In this document: in pieces, positions 32,650-41,633 of the stretch | How positions within the stretch are numbered: position 1 is the stretch's first letter | Layout of the letters: each line of letters opens with the position of its first letter | Assembly (NCBI GenBank): GCA_016840165.1 | Contig: JAEOSU010000018.1 | Location: 28,902 to 92,901 of the forward strand | Source: Promethearchaeota archaeon | Lineage (GTDB): Archaea; Asgardarchaeota; Lokiarchaeia; Sigyniarchaeales; SOKP01 | Reading direction: 5' to 3' | DNA length: 64,000 nucleotides | Program-made: the position numbers and the translations under genes | Notes under the pieces: model-generated | The model's input: only the letters and a program-made list of their open reading frames with translations | What the model was told of the DNA's origin: nothing | Databases searched by the model: none

Positions 32650-33450
32650 TTATTTTCTAAACCATCTTATTATATTATAAATGATTCCAACTGAGATAAC
32701 TATTAGGGCAATTAGTGCAGTGATGGCAACTGTTAAATTTAAAGTACTCTGTTTATACCAAATTCCAAATAATGCCCAGACAATGACTAAACTATATGCG
32801 GTATCCTTCTTTAGGAGTATCATCGCATAAGTTATGATAACTACTACGAGAATCACTAAAATTGTCCAGATCTCAGCAATTAAATTAGGTCCAGTCCCAC
32901 CTGCAGCTACTGCTACACCGTCAGCTACACCAGCTGATATTAAGACTGCTGTAATGTTAGCTACTGTAGCTACTGAAATCCAGCCCAAATACACGCTAAA
33001 TGGCACGTGTACCGCGATCTTTTCCCATCGGGGGACTTCTGCTCCGCCAATATCTAGTCGTCTGTATATTTGTAATAAACAAATTAGGAGGATTAACATC
33101 ATTACTAGCGATAGGGGAATTAAAACATAATGCCAAAAGAAGATCCACGCAAAATTTGCAAGATTTCCAATAATAAAATAATAGCTAATTTTATCTAAAT
33201 AGGGCATGTCAGTTTCTTCCTTTTTGAAGACATCTCTGATTTGATATAAAGAAAATAGAGAAAGCAAAAAGTATATAACACCCCAAATCGCGAAAGTTAA
33301 TCCCGCGGGTACAAATAAGTTTGGAATTGCATCAGATAATTCACCCGTATTTCGACCTCCAATCGGAATAATGTTTGCTAAAGCATTTACAGTAATAGTA
33401 GCAATGTTAGTAACCAAATTTAAGACTTGTAATATGATTTTTTTATTCAT
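32650..33450 (-). CDS. TspO/MBR-related membrane protein
   Basis: The 266-residue protein has seven to eight membrane helices. Its N-terminal half shows N-A-L-A-N-I-I-P-I-G-G, then G-E-L-S-D and F-V-P-A-G-L-T-F-A-I-W-G-V-I-Y, which is characteristic of the 'tryptophan-rich sensory protein' group related to TspO/MBR. Family members bind tetrapyrroles or steroids in bacteria and mitochondria. It is longer than classic TspO (about 160). No tetrapyrrole gene is nearby, so ligand and role are unknown. It is 96 bases upstream of the dehydratase on the same strand and may be transcribed alone. Confidence 0.8.
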   Translation of the reverse strand: MNKKIILQVLNLVTNIATITVNALANIIPIGGRNTGELSDAIPNLFVPAGLTFAIWGVIYFLLSLFSLYQIRDVFKKEETDMPYLDKISYYFIIGNLANFAWIFFWHYVLIPLSLVMMLILLICLLQIYRRLDIGGAEVPRWEKIAVHVPFSVYLGWISVATVANITAVLISAGVADGVAVAAGGTGPNLIAEIWTILVILVVVIITYAMILLKKDTAYSLVIVWALFGIWYKQSTLNLTVAITALIALIVISVGIIYNIIRWFRK

Positions 33451-33622
33451 TTTTACACCTTCTTTGTGAAACTTAATTTCTTATAAATTTTTTTTAGAGG
33501 TTATCAGGTAAATCTAATTTGTATCTTATAAAACTTTTTCATCTTTAATTTATTAATATTAACCTTCTAAAAGATCAAACGGATAATCGTTGTCGAATAA
33601 TTTTTTATAAAATTTTAAAAAA

Positions 33623-34309
33623 CTACCCAAAAATAATTTTTTCAATAAGAAAATAGAAAAAGTTTGCCGCACCGAGGTATAAAAGCATAACTACGAATGC
33701 TAAAATAATTTTAACATAGAATTTACTCACTTCATATTTATAGAATAGATAAAAGGTAGATAATCCAAGAATGACTTCTGGTAAAATAATATAAACAGCT
33801 AAATGATCAAATAGGAGAATAACGTTCTGCGGGTACCAAGAAAAGACCCACATCGACATCTCAGCACCGCTAAATATTATCAATGAGAGGAAAGTCGCTA
33901 TAATATATGCCTTATTAACGGAGTCACGTTCTCTTATTCTTAAAGATATGAAACAAATAATAAAAAGAGGAATTACCCATAAACCTAACATATATGCGGA
34001 TACGGTTCCTATTTTGAAAAATCCATCGTCCGGAAAAACCAAGATATTTAATTGAGCAGATAAGTACCAATCGGGAAATACTTGAAAAAAACTTATGAAA
34101 ACAACGAAAAAGTACAATTTAAGCCATATTGAATAATTTCGAATTATTCCAACCAAAAATATTAATAGATTATAGTTTAGTACAAGAATAAATAATTTAA
34201 TTCCAATTAAAATTGGAAAAGGAATAACTAATATCACAACACAGATTGCAATAAAAAGAAGATGGGAGTAAATAAAGTCTTTTTCTATAGGTAAAAGTCT
34301 TACCATCAT
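33623..34309 (-). CDS. Polytopic membrane protein, unknown
   Basis: The 228-residue protein has six or seven hydrophobic helices with few charges between them. The most distinctive stretch is F-P-D-D-G-F-F-K-I-G-T-V-S-A-Y-M-L-G-L-W, followed by S-G-A-E-M-S-M-W near the middle. Acidic and aromatic residues within membrane helices suggest ligand or substrate handling, as in small lipid-modifying or carotenoid-cyclase-like membrane proteins, but I cannot assign it. It is 50 bases downstream (on its strand) of the PGAP2IP-like gene and may be in one transcript with it. Confidence 0.6.
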   Translation of the reverse strand: MMVRLLPIEKDFIYSHLLFIAICVVILVIPFPILIGIKLFILVLNYNLLIFLVGIIRNYSIWLKLYFFVVFISFFQVFPDWYLSAQLNILVFPDDGFFKIGTVSAYMLGLWVIPLFIICFISLRIRERDSVNKAYIIATFLSLIIFSGAEMSMWVFSWYPQNVILLFDHLAVYIILPEVILGLSTFYLFYKYEVSKFYVKIILAFVVMLLYLGAANFFYFLIEKIIFG

Positions 34310-34358
34310 AATAAATAATAAAAAGAAAAAAAATTAAAAATAGTTTTTTATATTACCC

Positions 34359-36422
34359 CTAGAATGGTCCAGTAAGAGAGGCATAAACACAAGGATGATC
34401 GGCAGCATTTCCGCCGGTATAAAGCACCCGTGAGACTGTGGTGTTTAGATCTCCCGATACAAATATGTGATCAATTCGAGCGTGTGGTAATCGTGGAACC
34501 CAACTATCTGGAACATCTCCTATCAATTGTAAAGAAGGTGGTACTAATTCCCAGCAATCATATAGTTCAGCAACCGTTATATTATATTGTTCTGTATTTG
34601 GTCGAAAATTAAAATCTCCCATCAATATAACATTCTGTAATCCCGGTATAAGGGATAGGATATTTTCTTGTTGTACTATTTGGGATCTATCCTCAGCAGG
34701 ATCCTCATAATTTCCAAGATGTGTAACAAAAATATTAAATTCAGTAGTTCCTACTATGATTTTTACCCAGATAGTCGCGGTTTGTTCTCCTTTACTTTCC
34801 ATATAAAATGTTCTTGGATTAAGTATAGGATATTTTGATAAAAGGGCAATCCCATAAGTGCCAGTCACGGTTTTCGGCCCATAATATGAATAAAGCTTCA
34901 ACTGATTATCGATAAATCTTACGATATCAGTATTACCACTTGAAATCCTACACGTGTCTGATTCTTGTAATGCGATAATATCTCCATCTAAATTCTTTAT
35001 AACTTCATACTGACCTTCAAAATTTTTGTTTCCACTATCATCTGAGCCTTGCTGGATGTTATAGGATACAATTGATAAGGATGCATTTGAAACAGGTCGT
35101 TGATAAGGAAATTCAAAAATTATCGTCGGAACAATGGAAGCAATTATTAAAATAATAATAATTACCATCGTTTGCTTTTTATTACTAAGTATTGAGACTG
35201 TTTTTTCCCTAATAACTTGAACATTTTTAGCGACCAATATAAATGGGAGAAAGAAAGAAAGTCCTAGTATGAGATATACTAACCAAATCATGTCGCGAAA
35301 TATATCTCCCACTAAAGGTATATAATCCCAGACGATTGTAAATACAGCAGATAAAACCATAATTAGAAAGAAACCGCTAGCTATAAAGTAGCTTCCCCCT
35401 AACTTTCTCGTACTCGGTTTGCTTCTAAATAGTTCTTGAGATAACATGATAAAGTCTATGAATATTATTGGACTTAGGATCAGCATTATGATTAAAAACA
35501 GAATACTTAGTATATTGGATTCAACAAAATAGGGATATATATCAATAAAAGCAAAGAAAACGGTGTTACTCAAAAGCACGATAACTAAACTTGCTATAAA
35601 TATTACATTCCATAATAATAACATCCATTTATTTAGTCGTTTTAGGATTTCGGGGCGATATAGTTGTAAGAATAGAAATAGAGCATTTGGACATAAAAAT
35701 AATATAAGGATCAATAAATAGTCTACTTCTGTCCATCTTGCTAAAACAGTAGGACTTGTAAAAGCAAAATATAATAGTGTGATTATCCCCATCATTGCAA
35801 TGCTCAAGCTTAAAATTTTCCATTTACTACCTGGTTGTATTTTTAGGTTATCTTTAGTATCTAATGGAGGTTCTTCTTGGACCCTTTTATTGATGAGTGG
35901 AATCATAATGGCTAAATAAATTGCAAAAATCCATCCAATCCACATGAACCAACTATATGTTGATAAATCAATCGAACTTCCAAGTACTCTTAAAGTAACC
36001 GATAGAAATACCGAAATTGCTAATCCAATGCCCAAATGTAACCCTTTTTTTTCAAAGTGTCCTTTCCCCAATTTATGAAGAAAGACCGGAAAAAATACCA
36101 TGAAACATCCTAATCCTATCCCAGTTATTATCATCTTTAGTTGTACCGGCATTAATGGCTGTAAAATCCTGCACAATACCATTATTTCTCCAATTATAAT
36201 AAATCCTATATTCGGAAAACCTCTTTTAAAGAAAAGGAGAATAATTGGAGTTAAAAGGAAGAATAAAGCTAAGACATTTTCGTTTAATTCTACTTCAATT
36301 AGATTTAAGGCATAGATAGATTCCACGAAGTCGTTTATGAGTTGAAAGAAGAATAGAAACAAGATACTGATTACTACTAATTCAGAATAAATTTTTGTAC
36401 TATATTTTTTGTAGATTTCCAT
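34359..36422 (-). CDS. Multi-helix membrane protein with C-terminal EEP (PGAP2IP/Cwh43-like) domain
   Basis: At 687 residues this protein has about 13 membrane helices (1-440). A C-terminal endonuclease/exonuclease/phosphatase domain follows, with S-Y-N-I-Q-Q-G-S near 456, I-A-L-Q-E-S-D, T-H-L-G-N-Y, M-G-D-F-N-F-R-P and I-D-H-I-F-V-S-G, then A-D-H-P. These give the metal and catalytic residues (N, E, D-x-N, D-H, final H). The domain order and length resemble eukaryotic PGAP2IP/Cwh43-C, which acts in GPI-lipid remodelling. The EEP domain would face outside. Similar proteins exist in bacteria, so the parallel is structural, and a lipid substrate is an inference. Confidence 0.75.
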   Translation of the reverse strand: MEIYKKYSTKIYSELVVISILFLFFFQLINDFVESIYALNLIEVELNENVLALFFLLTPIILLFFKRGFPNIGFIIIGEIMVLCRILQPLMPVQLKMIITGIGLGCFMVFFPVFLHKLGKGHFEKKGLHLGIGLAISVFLSVTLRVLGSSIDLSTYSWFMWIGWIFAIYLAIMIPLINKRVQEEPPLDTKDNLKIQPGSKWKILSLSIAMMGIITLLYFAFTSPTVLARWTEVDYLLILILFLCPNALFLFLQLYRPEILKRLNKWMLLLWNVIFIASLVIVLLSNTVFFAFIDIYPYFVESNILSILFLIIMLILSPIIFIDFIMLSQELFRSKPSTRKLGGSYFIASGFFLIMVLSAVFTIVWDYIPLVGDIFRDMIWLVYLILGLSFFLPFILVAKNVQVIREKTVSILSNKKQTMVIIIILIIASIVPTIIFEFPYQRPVSNASLSIVSYNIQQGSDDSGNKNFEGQYEVIKNLDGDIIALQESDTCRISSGNTDIVRFIDNQLKLYSYYGPKTVTGTYGIALLSKYPILNPRTFYMESKGEQTATIWVKIIVGTTEFNIFVTHLGNYEDPAEDRSQIVQQENILSLIPGLQNVILMGDFNFRPNTEQYNITVAELYDCWELVPPSLQLIGDVPDSWVPRLPHARIDHIFVSGDLNTTVSRVLYTGGNAADHPCVYASLTGPF

Positions 36423-36561
36423 AATTATAGTTCATCACATTTTTGTATTTAAAATTATAATGAATTTTTTTCTAAATTAAGATAGAATTAAATATTTCCT
36501 TATATTGATCTTCTTTTATTACATAATTTTTGATTATAGTATCAAAGAGTATTGAAAAACA

Positions 36562-37389
36562 ATGGTTGATGTTAAAAGATATAGGGAAGAATTTAGTGAA
36601 CCGCATTATTTTGTTTCTACTTCTGATGATAAAATATTATTTTTAAGAGCATGGGTTCCTCAAGAAGAGACTGATATCGCAATCCTTATCTTTCATGGCA
36701 TTACTGCTCATAGTGGGCCATATGTAATGATAGGAGAAGCTTTATCGAAGTTTGGATATGCCGTTTATGGTTTGGATCTTCGAGGGCACGGACTCTCTGA
36801 CGGAAATCGCGGAGATTATCCTAGCAAGGAAAGTTTCATTGAAGATATAGGTGAAACTATATCCTTTATAAAAAAGAGGCATAAACGTTTGCTGATATTA
36901 GGACATAGTTTAGGGATAATGACGGCGATTTATGCTTCAAATTACTTTTTAGAGGATATTGAAGGTTTAATATTCTTAAGTGGTGCTAGAACCATAAGAC
37001 CAGGAGTTTATACAAAAACTTCTACTTTTAAGAAACTTAAAATTCTTTTTAGCTCCATTTTTAAACCTAGTAAGCCGGTTATATCTTATCAGCGGGAAGG
37101 AATGACTGGTTTAGATGATCCCCTCTATAATTTTAAATACACGCTCCGTTTTATAAAAATCTTTAATTTAAATAAGGTTAGTTTTCCTGAGCATTTAGAT
37201 ATCCCTGTTCTTTTAGGAATCGGAGAGAACGATGAATTATTCACAGTTGAATCTGCTCGCTCATTATTTGATGAAATTCCAAGTGGGAATAAAAAGTTTA
37301 TTATACTTCCTGGAGCTAAGCATGCTGAATTTCCTCCAAACTCGTGGAAAGAATTGGTTGAATGGTTAGTCTCAACATTTAAAGCTTAA
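36562..37389 (+). CDS. Alpha/beta hydrolase, monoacylglycerol-lipase-like
   Basis: The 275-residue serine hydrolase has F-H-G-I-T-A-H-S near 44-51 (oxyanion), G-L-D-L-R-G-H-G-L-S-D-G, the nucleophile elbow G-H-S-L-G, an acid in G-E-N-D-E, and the last His in G-A-K-H-A-E-F. It resembles monoglyceride lipase/lysophospholipase proteins (Hydrolase_4 type). It is the first of a three-gene set: hydrolase, then two 3-hydroxyacyl-CoA dehydrogenases, with 17 and 19 base gaps. This suggests a fatty-acyl or polyester breakdown operon. The actual ester is not known. Confidence 0.88.
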   Translation: MVDVKRYREEFSEPHYFVSTSDDKILFLRAWVPQEETDIAILIFHGITAHSGPYVMIGEALSKFGYAVYGLDLRGHGLSDGNRGDYPSKESFIEDIGETISFIKKRHKRLLILGHSLGIMTAIYASNYFLEDIEGLIFLSGARTIRPGVYTKTSTFKKLKILFSSIFKPSKPVISYQREGMTGLDDPLYNFKYTLRFIKIFNLNKVSFPEHLDIPVLLGIGENDELFTVESARSLFDEIPSGNKKFIILPGAKHAEFPPNSWKELVEWLVSTFKA

Positions 37390-37406
37390 AAAAAGAGGTT
37401 AGATAT

Positions 37407-38234
37407 ATGATTAAAACAATTAAAAAAGTATCTATAATTGGAATTGGGAACCTTGGTACACAAATTGCCGAATGGGCTGCCTTTTACGGTTATCAAGTAA
37501 CTATTTTCGATGTTAAACAAGAGGGGCTTAAAGATTTTGTTGAAACTGCATACAAAAAAATCCAACAAAAAGGTGCTTCTGGAAACATTCATATTAAGGA
37601 TAGTCTGAATGAAGCAGTTAAGGAGGCAGATCTTATCATTGAAGCGATACCTGAAAAACTTGAATTAAAAAGGAATGTCTTTTCCCAGATTGATAAAGCC
37701 GCCCCTTCTCATGCAATCATAGCGACCAATAGTTCTTCGATTCCTGTTTCTATGTTAGAAGAAGCTGTAGAACGTAAGGATAAAGTTTTGAATATTCACT
37801 TTTATAAATTACCTGCTTTTCCAATGGCTGACATCGCCCGTGGAACAAAAACCAGTGATCAAACCTTTGAAATAGGAAAGGAATGGATAGAAAGTATAGA
37901 AATTACGCCATTAGTACTAAAAAAACAATGCCTTGGTTTCGTATTCAACAGAGTGTGGCGGGCAATTAAAAAAGAATGTTTAAAAATTTGGGCAGGTGGA
38001 TACGCAGAACTAGAGACGGTGGATAAAGCATGGGAGATCTTTACTAAAAACCCTATTGCTCCTTTTAAATTTATGGATATTATCGGTTTGGACGTTGTTT
38101 ATGATATTGAAATGATGTATTACAATGAAAGTAAGGATCCCACTGATAAACCTCCCAAAAAGTTTGAAGAAAAAGTTAAGCGAGGGGAACTTGGAGTTAA
38201 ATCAAGCAAAGGATTTTATGATTATACAAAATGA
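37407..38234 (+). CDS. 3-hydroxyacyl-CoA dehydrogenase-like protein (first of two)
   Basis: The 275-residue protein has a Rossmann fold with G-I-G-N-L-G-T-Q near 12-19, E-A-I-P-E, and N-S-S-S-I-P. It ends with the expected helical domain. The catalytic pair in this family is His (H-F-x) and a Glu about 12 residues later; here the sequence is N-I-H-F-Y-K-L-P-A-F-P-M-A-D-I, one residue shorter than the paralogue, with Asp near the Glu position. It would oxidise 3-hydroxyacyl-CoA with NAD in beta-oxidation, or a related hydroxy acid. GAGGT at 37396 precedes its ATG at ribosome-binding distance. Confidence 0.85.
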   Translation: MIKTIKKVSIIGIGNLGTQIAEWAAFYGYQVTIFDVKQEGLKDFVETAYKKIQQKGASGNIHIKDSLNEAVKEADLIIEAIPEKLELKRNVFSQIDKAAPSHAIIATNSSSIPVSMLEEAVERKDKVLNIHFYKLPAFPMADIARGTKTSDQTFEIGKEWIESIEITPLVLKKQCLGFVFNRVWRAIKKECLKIWAGGYAELETVDKAWEIFTKNPIAPFKFMDIIGLDVVYDIEMMYYNESKDPTDKPPKKFEEKVKRGELGVKSSKGFYDYTK

Positions 38235-38253
38235 AATTATATTAAAAAAAAAA

Positions 38254-39111
38254 ATGAAAAATATGAGTCTCAATATAAAAAAAATAGGGATAATTGGTGC
38301 TGGTTTTATGGGAAGGCAGATAGCAAATTGGGCTGCTTTACATAACTATACTATACACATATATGATATAGATTCAGAAGTACTTGAAGATGCTAAGGGA
38401 TTCATAACAAAAGCCCTAAAGCGCAAACATGAAGAACATGTTATTACCAAAGTTAAATATTTTAACATACTTGAATCCGCTTTAAAAGATGTTGAACTAG
38501 TAATTGAAGCAGTATCGGAAGATCTTAATATTAAAAAGAAATTATTTTCCCAAATAGAAGATTATGTTTCGGAAGATACAATAATAGCGACAAATAGTTC
38601 CTCCTTTCCTGTTTCAAAAATTGAAGATTCTGTTCAAAGAAAGGAGAGAGTACTTAACCTTCATTTTTATGCACCTATTAATGTACGACCAATGGTCGAT
38701 ATTATGCGTGGAACACAGACGAGTGATGAAGTATTTGAAACAGGCAAAAATTGGATAGAAAGTATTGAGTGTACCCCATTGATCCTTAAAAAACATAGTT
38801 TTGGATTTCTATTCAATCGTATTTGGAGAGCAGTAAAAAGAGAGTGTTTAATAATGTGGGCAGATGGAATTGCCGATATTGAAAATATTGATGAAGCTTG
38901 GCGAATTTTTACAGGTATGCCTATGGGACCTTTTACGATGATGGATGGGATTGGATTAGATGTGATTTACAATGTAGAATCCTCTTACTTCAAAGAATCG
39001 AAAGATCCCAGAGATAGACCTCCAGATAAATTAAAAAAAATGGTAGAACGTAGTGAATTGGGTTTAAAGACTGGTAAAGGATTTTATACCTACAGGAAAA
39101 AAAAGAAATAA
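38254..39111 (+). CDS. 3-hydroxyacyl-CoA dehydrogenase-like protein (second of two)
   Basis: The 285-residue protein is a close paralogue of the preceding one. It has G-I-I-G-A-G-F-M-G-R-Q-I-A-N near 11-24, E-A-V-S-E, N-S-S-S-F-P-V-S, and H-F-Y-A-P-I-N-V-R-P-M-V-D-I-M-R-G. The catalytic His is present and Asp is in the place of the usual Glu. I used ATG 38254 (38263 is also possible). An earlier in-frame ATG at 38125 would overlap the previous gene by 110 bases and add a stretch unlike the family. Its product ends with a basic K-K-K-K tail. Confidence 0.87.
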   Translation: MKNMSLNIKKIGIIGAGFMGRQIANWAALHNYTIHIYDIDSEVLEDAKGFITKALKRKHEEHVITKVKYFNILESALKDVELVIEAVSEDLNIKKKLFSQIEDYVSEDTIIATNSSSFPVSKIEDSVQRKERVLNLHFYAPINVRPMVDIMRGTQTSDEVFETGKNWIESIECTPLILKKHSFGFLFNRIWRAVKRECLIMWADGIADIENIDEAWRIFTGMPMGPFTMMDGIGLDVIYNVESSYFKESKDPRDRPPDKLKKMVERSELGLKTGKGFYTYRKKKK

Positions 39112-39134
39112 TATCTATAAAACAATTAAAAAAG

Positions 39135-40070
39135 TTATCCACTTAAAAGTAAAACAAATATCCAAACTAGTATAAAACTGATTATTAAAGAAAGGTTAAC
39201 TAACATAGTGGTAACTTTCTCATTATATCCTAGCTCAATTGAAAATGGTATAATTGCGACTCCTATAGGTAATATTAATGAAATTGCTATAATAGTCCTA
39301 AATAAAGAGTCAAAAATTGAAGCAGGAAACAAGAAAAACAAACATATACTAAAAAAGATTCCCACAGAATATCGAATAATAAGCACTTTTAAAATAGTTG
39401 TCCACTCTGTCCGTTCAAATTTAAATCTTAATAGTATGCCTAATAATAGAAGTGACAAGGCGACATTTGCTCGTGCAATGATATCGATTAATTCATTAAA
39501 AAATGACGGGATAACAACTCCAGAGAAATTTATTATTAAAGCAGCAGCATAAGTTAATAGCGGAACCGATCTCAATAATTTTTTTCCCAAATATTTCACT
39601 GATATACTATTATCTTCAATTTCATTTTTAGGGGAATATATTGTACCTAAAATATATGATAATACAAAAATTGAAAATGCATTACCAGCATCAACCAAAG
39701 TTATCAGTTGCATACCGGATTCTCCCCAAATTCCTTCCACTAAAGGAAAAGAAAAATGAACCACATTAAATCCAATCATCGTCATTATCATGAGCCCTTT
39801 AATGGCTCGCTTTTTCTTTCGTGAGATAATTAAACCGATTAATGCCATGATAATTCCAAATGAGATATTTACAATCGGAAGTAAAATCAGGGACAATTCA
39901 AATTGGACAGAGGTAGTGTATTTGAGAATTACAGCAGGCAATGTAATATTAAAAATGATTTTCGAGAGTACTTCTCCATCTTTTTCTTTTATTATCTTTA
40001 TACGTTTGATGATATATCCGAGAGAGATAATGGCTAATGAGATGAGAAACGTAATATTAATATCATACAT
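39135..40070 (-). CDS. AEC-family (auxin efflux carrier-like) permease
   Basis: The 311-residue protein has about ten membrane helices in two five-helix halves, with the family look L-S-K-I-I-F-N-I-T-L-P-A-V-I-L near 36-50 and an inverted second half with L-L-G-I-L-L-R. AEC members export or import organic acids such as malate. The neighbour malic enzyme on the other side (divergent at 40159) makes a dicarboxylate substrate attractive but unproven. Confidence 0.82.
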   Translation of the reverse strand: MYDINITFLISLAIISLGYIIKRIKIIKEKDGEVLSKIIFNITLPAVILKYTTSVQFELSLILLPIVNISFGIIMALIGLIISRKKKRAIKGLMIMTMIGFNVVHFSFPLVEGIWGESGMQLITLVDAGNAFSIFVLSYILGTIYSPKNEIEDNSISVKYLGKKLLRSVPLLTYAAALIINFSGVVIPSFFNELIDIIARANVALSLLLLGILLRFKFERTEWTTILKVLIIRYSVGIFFSICLFFLFPASIFDSLFRTIIAISLILPIGVAIIPFSIELGYNEKVTTMLVNLSLIISFILVWIFVLLLSG

Positions 40071-40158
40071 ATAAAGCTCATAAAATTATAATTGACTTTC
40101 AATTAAAAATGTAGAATTATAGAATAATGTTATCAAAACCTAAGTTAAAATTCATGCC

Positions 40159-41544
40159 ATGCTTTCATTATCTATGGAAAAAGTTTCAAAAGAAGAGTTA
40201 ATTAGAAAGTCGAAGATACCAGGCTTAAATGCCCTTAAGATGCATGCTTTTTATCAAGGGAAGATGCAAGTTATGCCTAGATGCCAAATTTCAAGTTATG
40301 ATGATTTTAGTATCTGGTATTCTCCAGGCGTCGCAACTCCCTGCAAAGAGATTCATAAAAATAAAGATAAAGTCTACGATTATACGAGTAAATGGAATTA
40401 TGTGGCAATTGTATCTGATGGAAGTAGGGTTTTAGGCTTAGGAAACATTGGTCCCGAAGCATCATTGCCCGTGATGGAAGGGAAAGCATTGTTGTTTAAG
40501 TATTTAGGAGGAGTTGATGCATTTCCACTAAGTATAGGCACCAATAATTGTTGTAATGCGGATCAGATTATAGAATTTGTAAAAATGATTCAGCCAACTT
40601 TTGGGGGTATTAATTTAGAAGATATAAGCAATCCAAAATGCTTTACAATTCTTGACAAATTAAGAGCTGATCCAGAAATAAAAATTCCTGTTTGGCATGA
40701 CGATCAACAAGGTACTGCATGTGTAGTCCTTTCAGGGTTAATCAATTCCTTAAAAATAGTTGGAAAAAAGAAGAATACTATTAAAATCGTATTCAATGGT
40801 ATCGGTGCTGCGAATTTTGGGATATATCGATTATTAAAAGCTGACGGCTTTAATATTGAAAATTCGATTTTTGTTGATTCAACCGGAATATTATACAAAG
40901 ATCGACCAGATTTGAACTGTCCAGATAATTATAAATGTGAAGTAGTTGAGATTAGTAATAAGGAACAAATAAGTGGAGATTGTGGTGATGCTCTAGACGG
41001 TGCTGATGTTCTAATCTCTTCAAGTATTCCTGGACCGAATATTATTAAAAAGGATTGGATTTCAAAGATGGCTGATGACGCAATTGTTTTTGTGTTGGCT
41101 AATCCAATCCCAGAGATATTTCCATGGGATGCTCATGAAGCAGGAGCAACTATAGTAGCCACAGGTCGTTCAGATTTCCCTAATCAGGTAAATAATTCGC
41201 TATGTTTTCCAGGTATATTTAGAGGCGCTCTAGATGTACGAGCTAGTACAATAACAGATGAAATGTGTATTGCAGCCTCACATTCTTTAGCAGATTTAGT
41301 ATATGAGATTGAAGGATGCTTTATTGAAACTTGTATTTTACCAACTATGGCATACGAGGATGTGTTCATTAAACAAGCTGTAGCTGCGGGATTGAAAGCT
41401 ATTGAACAAAATATAGCTAAAAAAAAATTATCTGAACAAGAATTATATGATAAGACAAGAGCGATTATTGATGGTTCCCATTCGCAGTATGAATCATTAA
41501 TGAAAAATGGATTGATACCGAAATTTACAGATTATGTAAAATGA
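40159..41544 (+). CDS. NAD(P)-dependent malic enzyme
   Basis: The 461-residue protein decarboxylates malate to pyruvate with NAD(P). It has S-I-W-Y-S-P-G-V-A-T-P-C near 53-64, Y-V-A-I-V-S-D-G-S-R-V-L-G-L-G-N-I-G near 98-115, a metal-site segment V-W-H-D-D-Q-Q-G-T-A near 178, then a Rossmann domain with N-G-I-G-A-A-N-F-G. It is the short bacterial/archaeal type without the phosphotransacetylase domain. The start may be ATG 40159 or 40174. It is divergent from the AEC carrier gene and followed by the BKACE gene 89 bases on. It would supply pyruvate to PEP synthase or NADPH for synthesis. Confidence 0.92.
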   Translation: MLSLSMEKVSKEELIRKSKIPGLNALKMHAFYQGKMQVMPRCQISSYDDFSIWYSPGVATPCKEIHKNKDKVYDYTSKWNYVAIVSDGSRVLGLGNIGPEASLPVMEGKALLFKYLGGVDAFPLSIGTNNCCNADQIIEFVKMIQPTFGGINLEDISNPKCFTILDKLRADPEIKIPVWHDDQQGTACVVLSGLINSLKIVGKKKNTIKIVFNGIGAANFGIYRLLKADGFNIENSIFVDSTGILYKDRPDLNCPDNYKCEVVEISNKEQISGDCGDALDGADVLISSSIPGPNIIKKDWISKMADDAIVFVLANPIPEIFPWDAHEAGATIVATGRSDFPNQVNNSLCFPGIFRGALDVRASTITDEMCIAASHSLADLVYEIEGCFIETCILPTMAYEDVFIKQAVAAGLKAIEQNIAKKKLSEQELYDKTRAIIDGSHSQYESLMKNGLIPKFTDYVK

Positions 41545-41633
41545 AAGATAATTTTCTCAAAATAAAATTATATAAACAAAAAGCTCAAAATAATTCTACA
41601 TATAGTATTTTTAATTCTTAAGATGTAAAAATT

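Noticed and set aside
38125..38253. Earlier start for the second hydroxyacyl-CoA dehydrogenase
   Set aside because: It would overlap the previous gene by 110 bases and add a sequence unlike the family.
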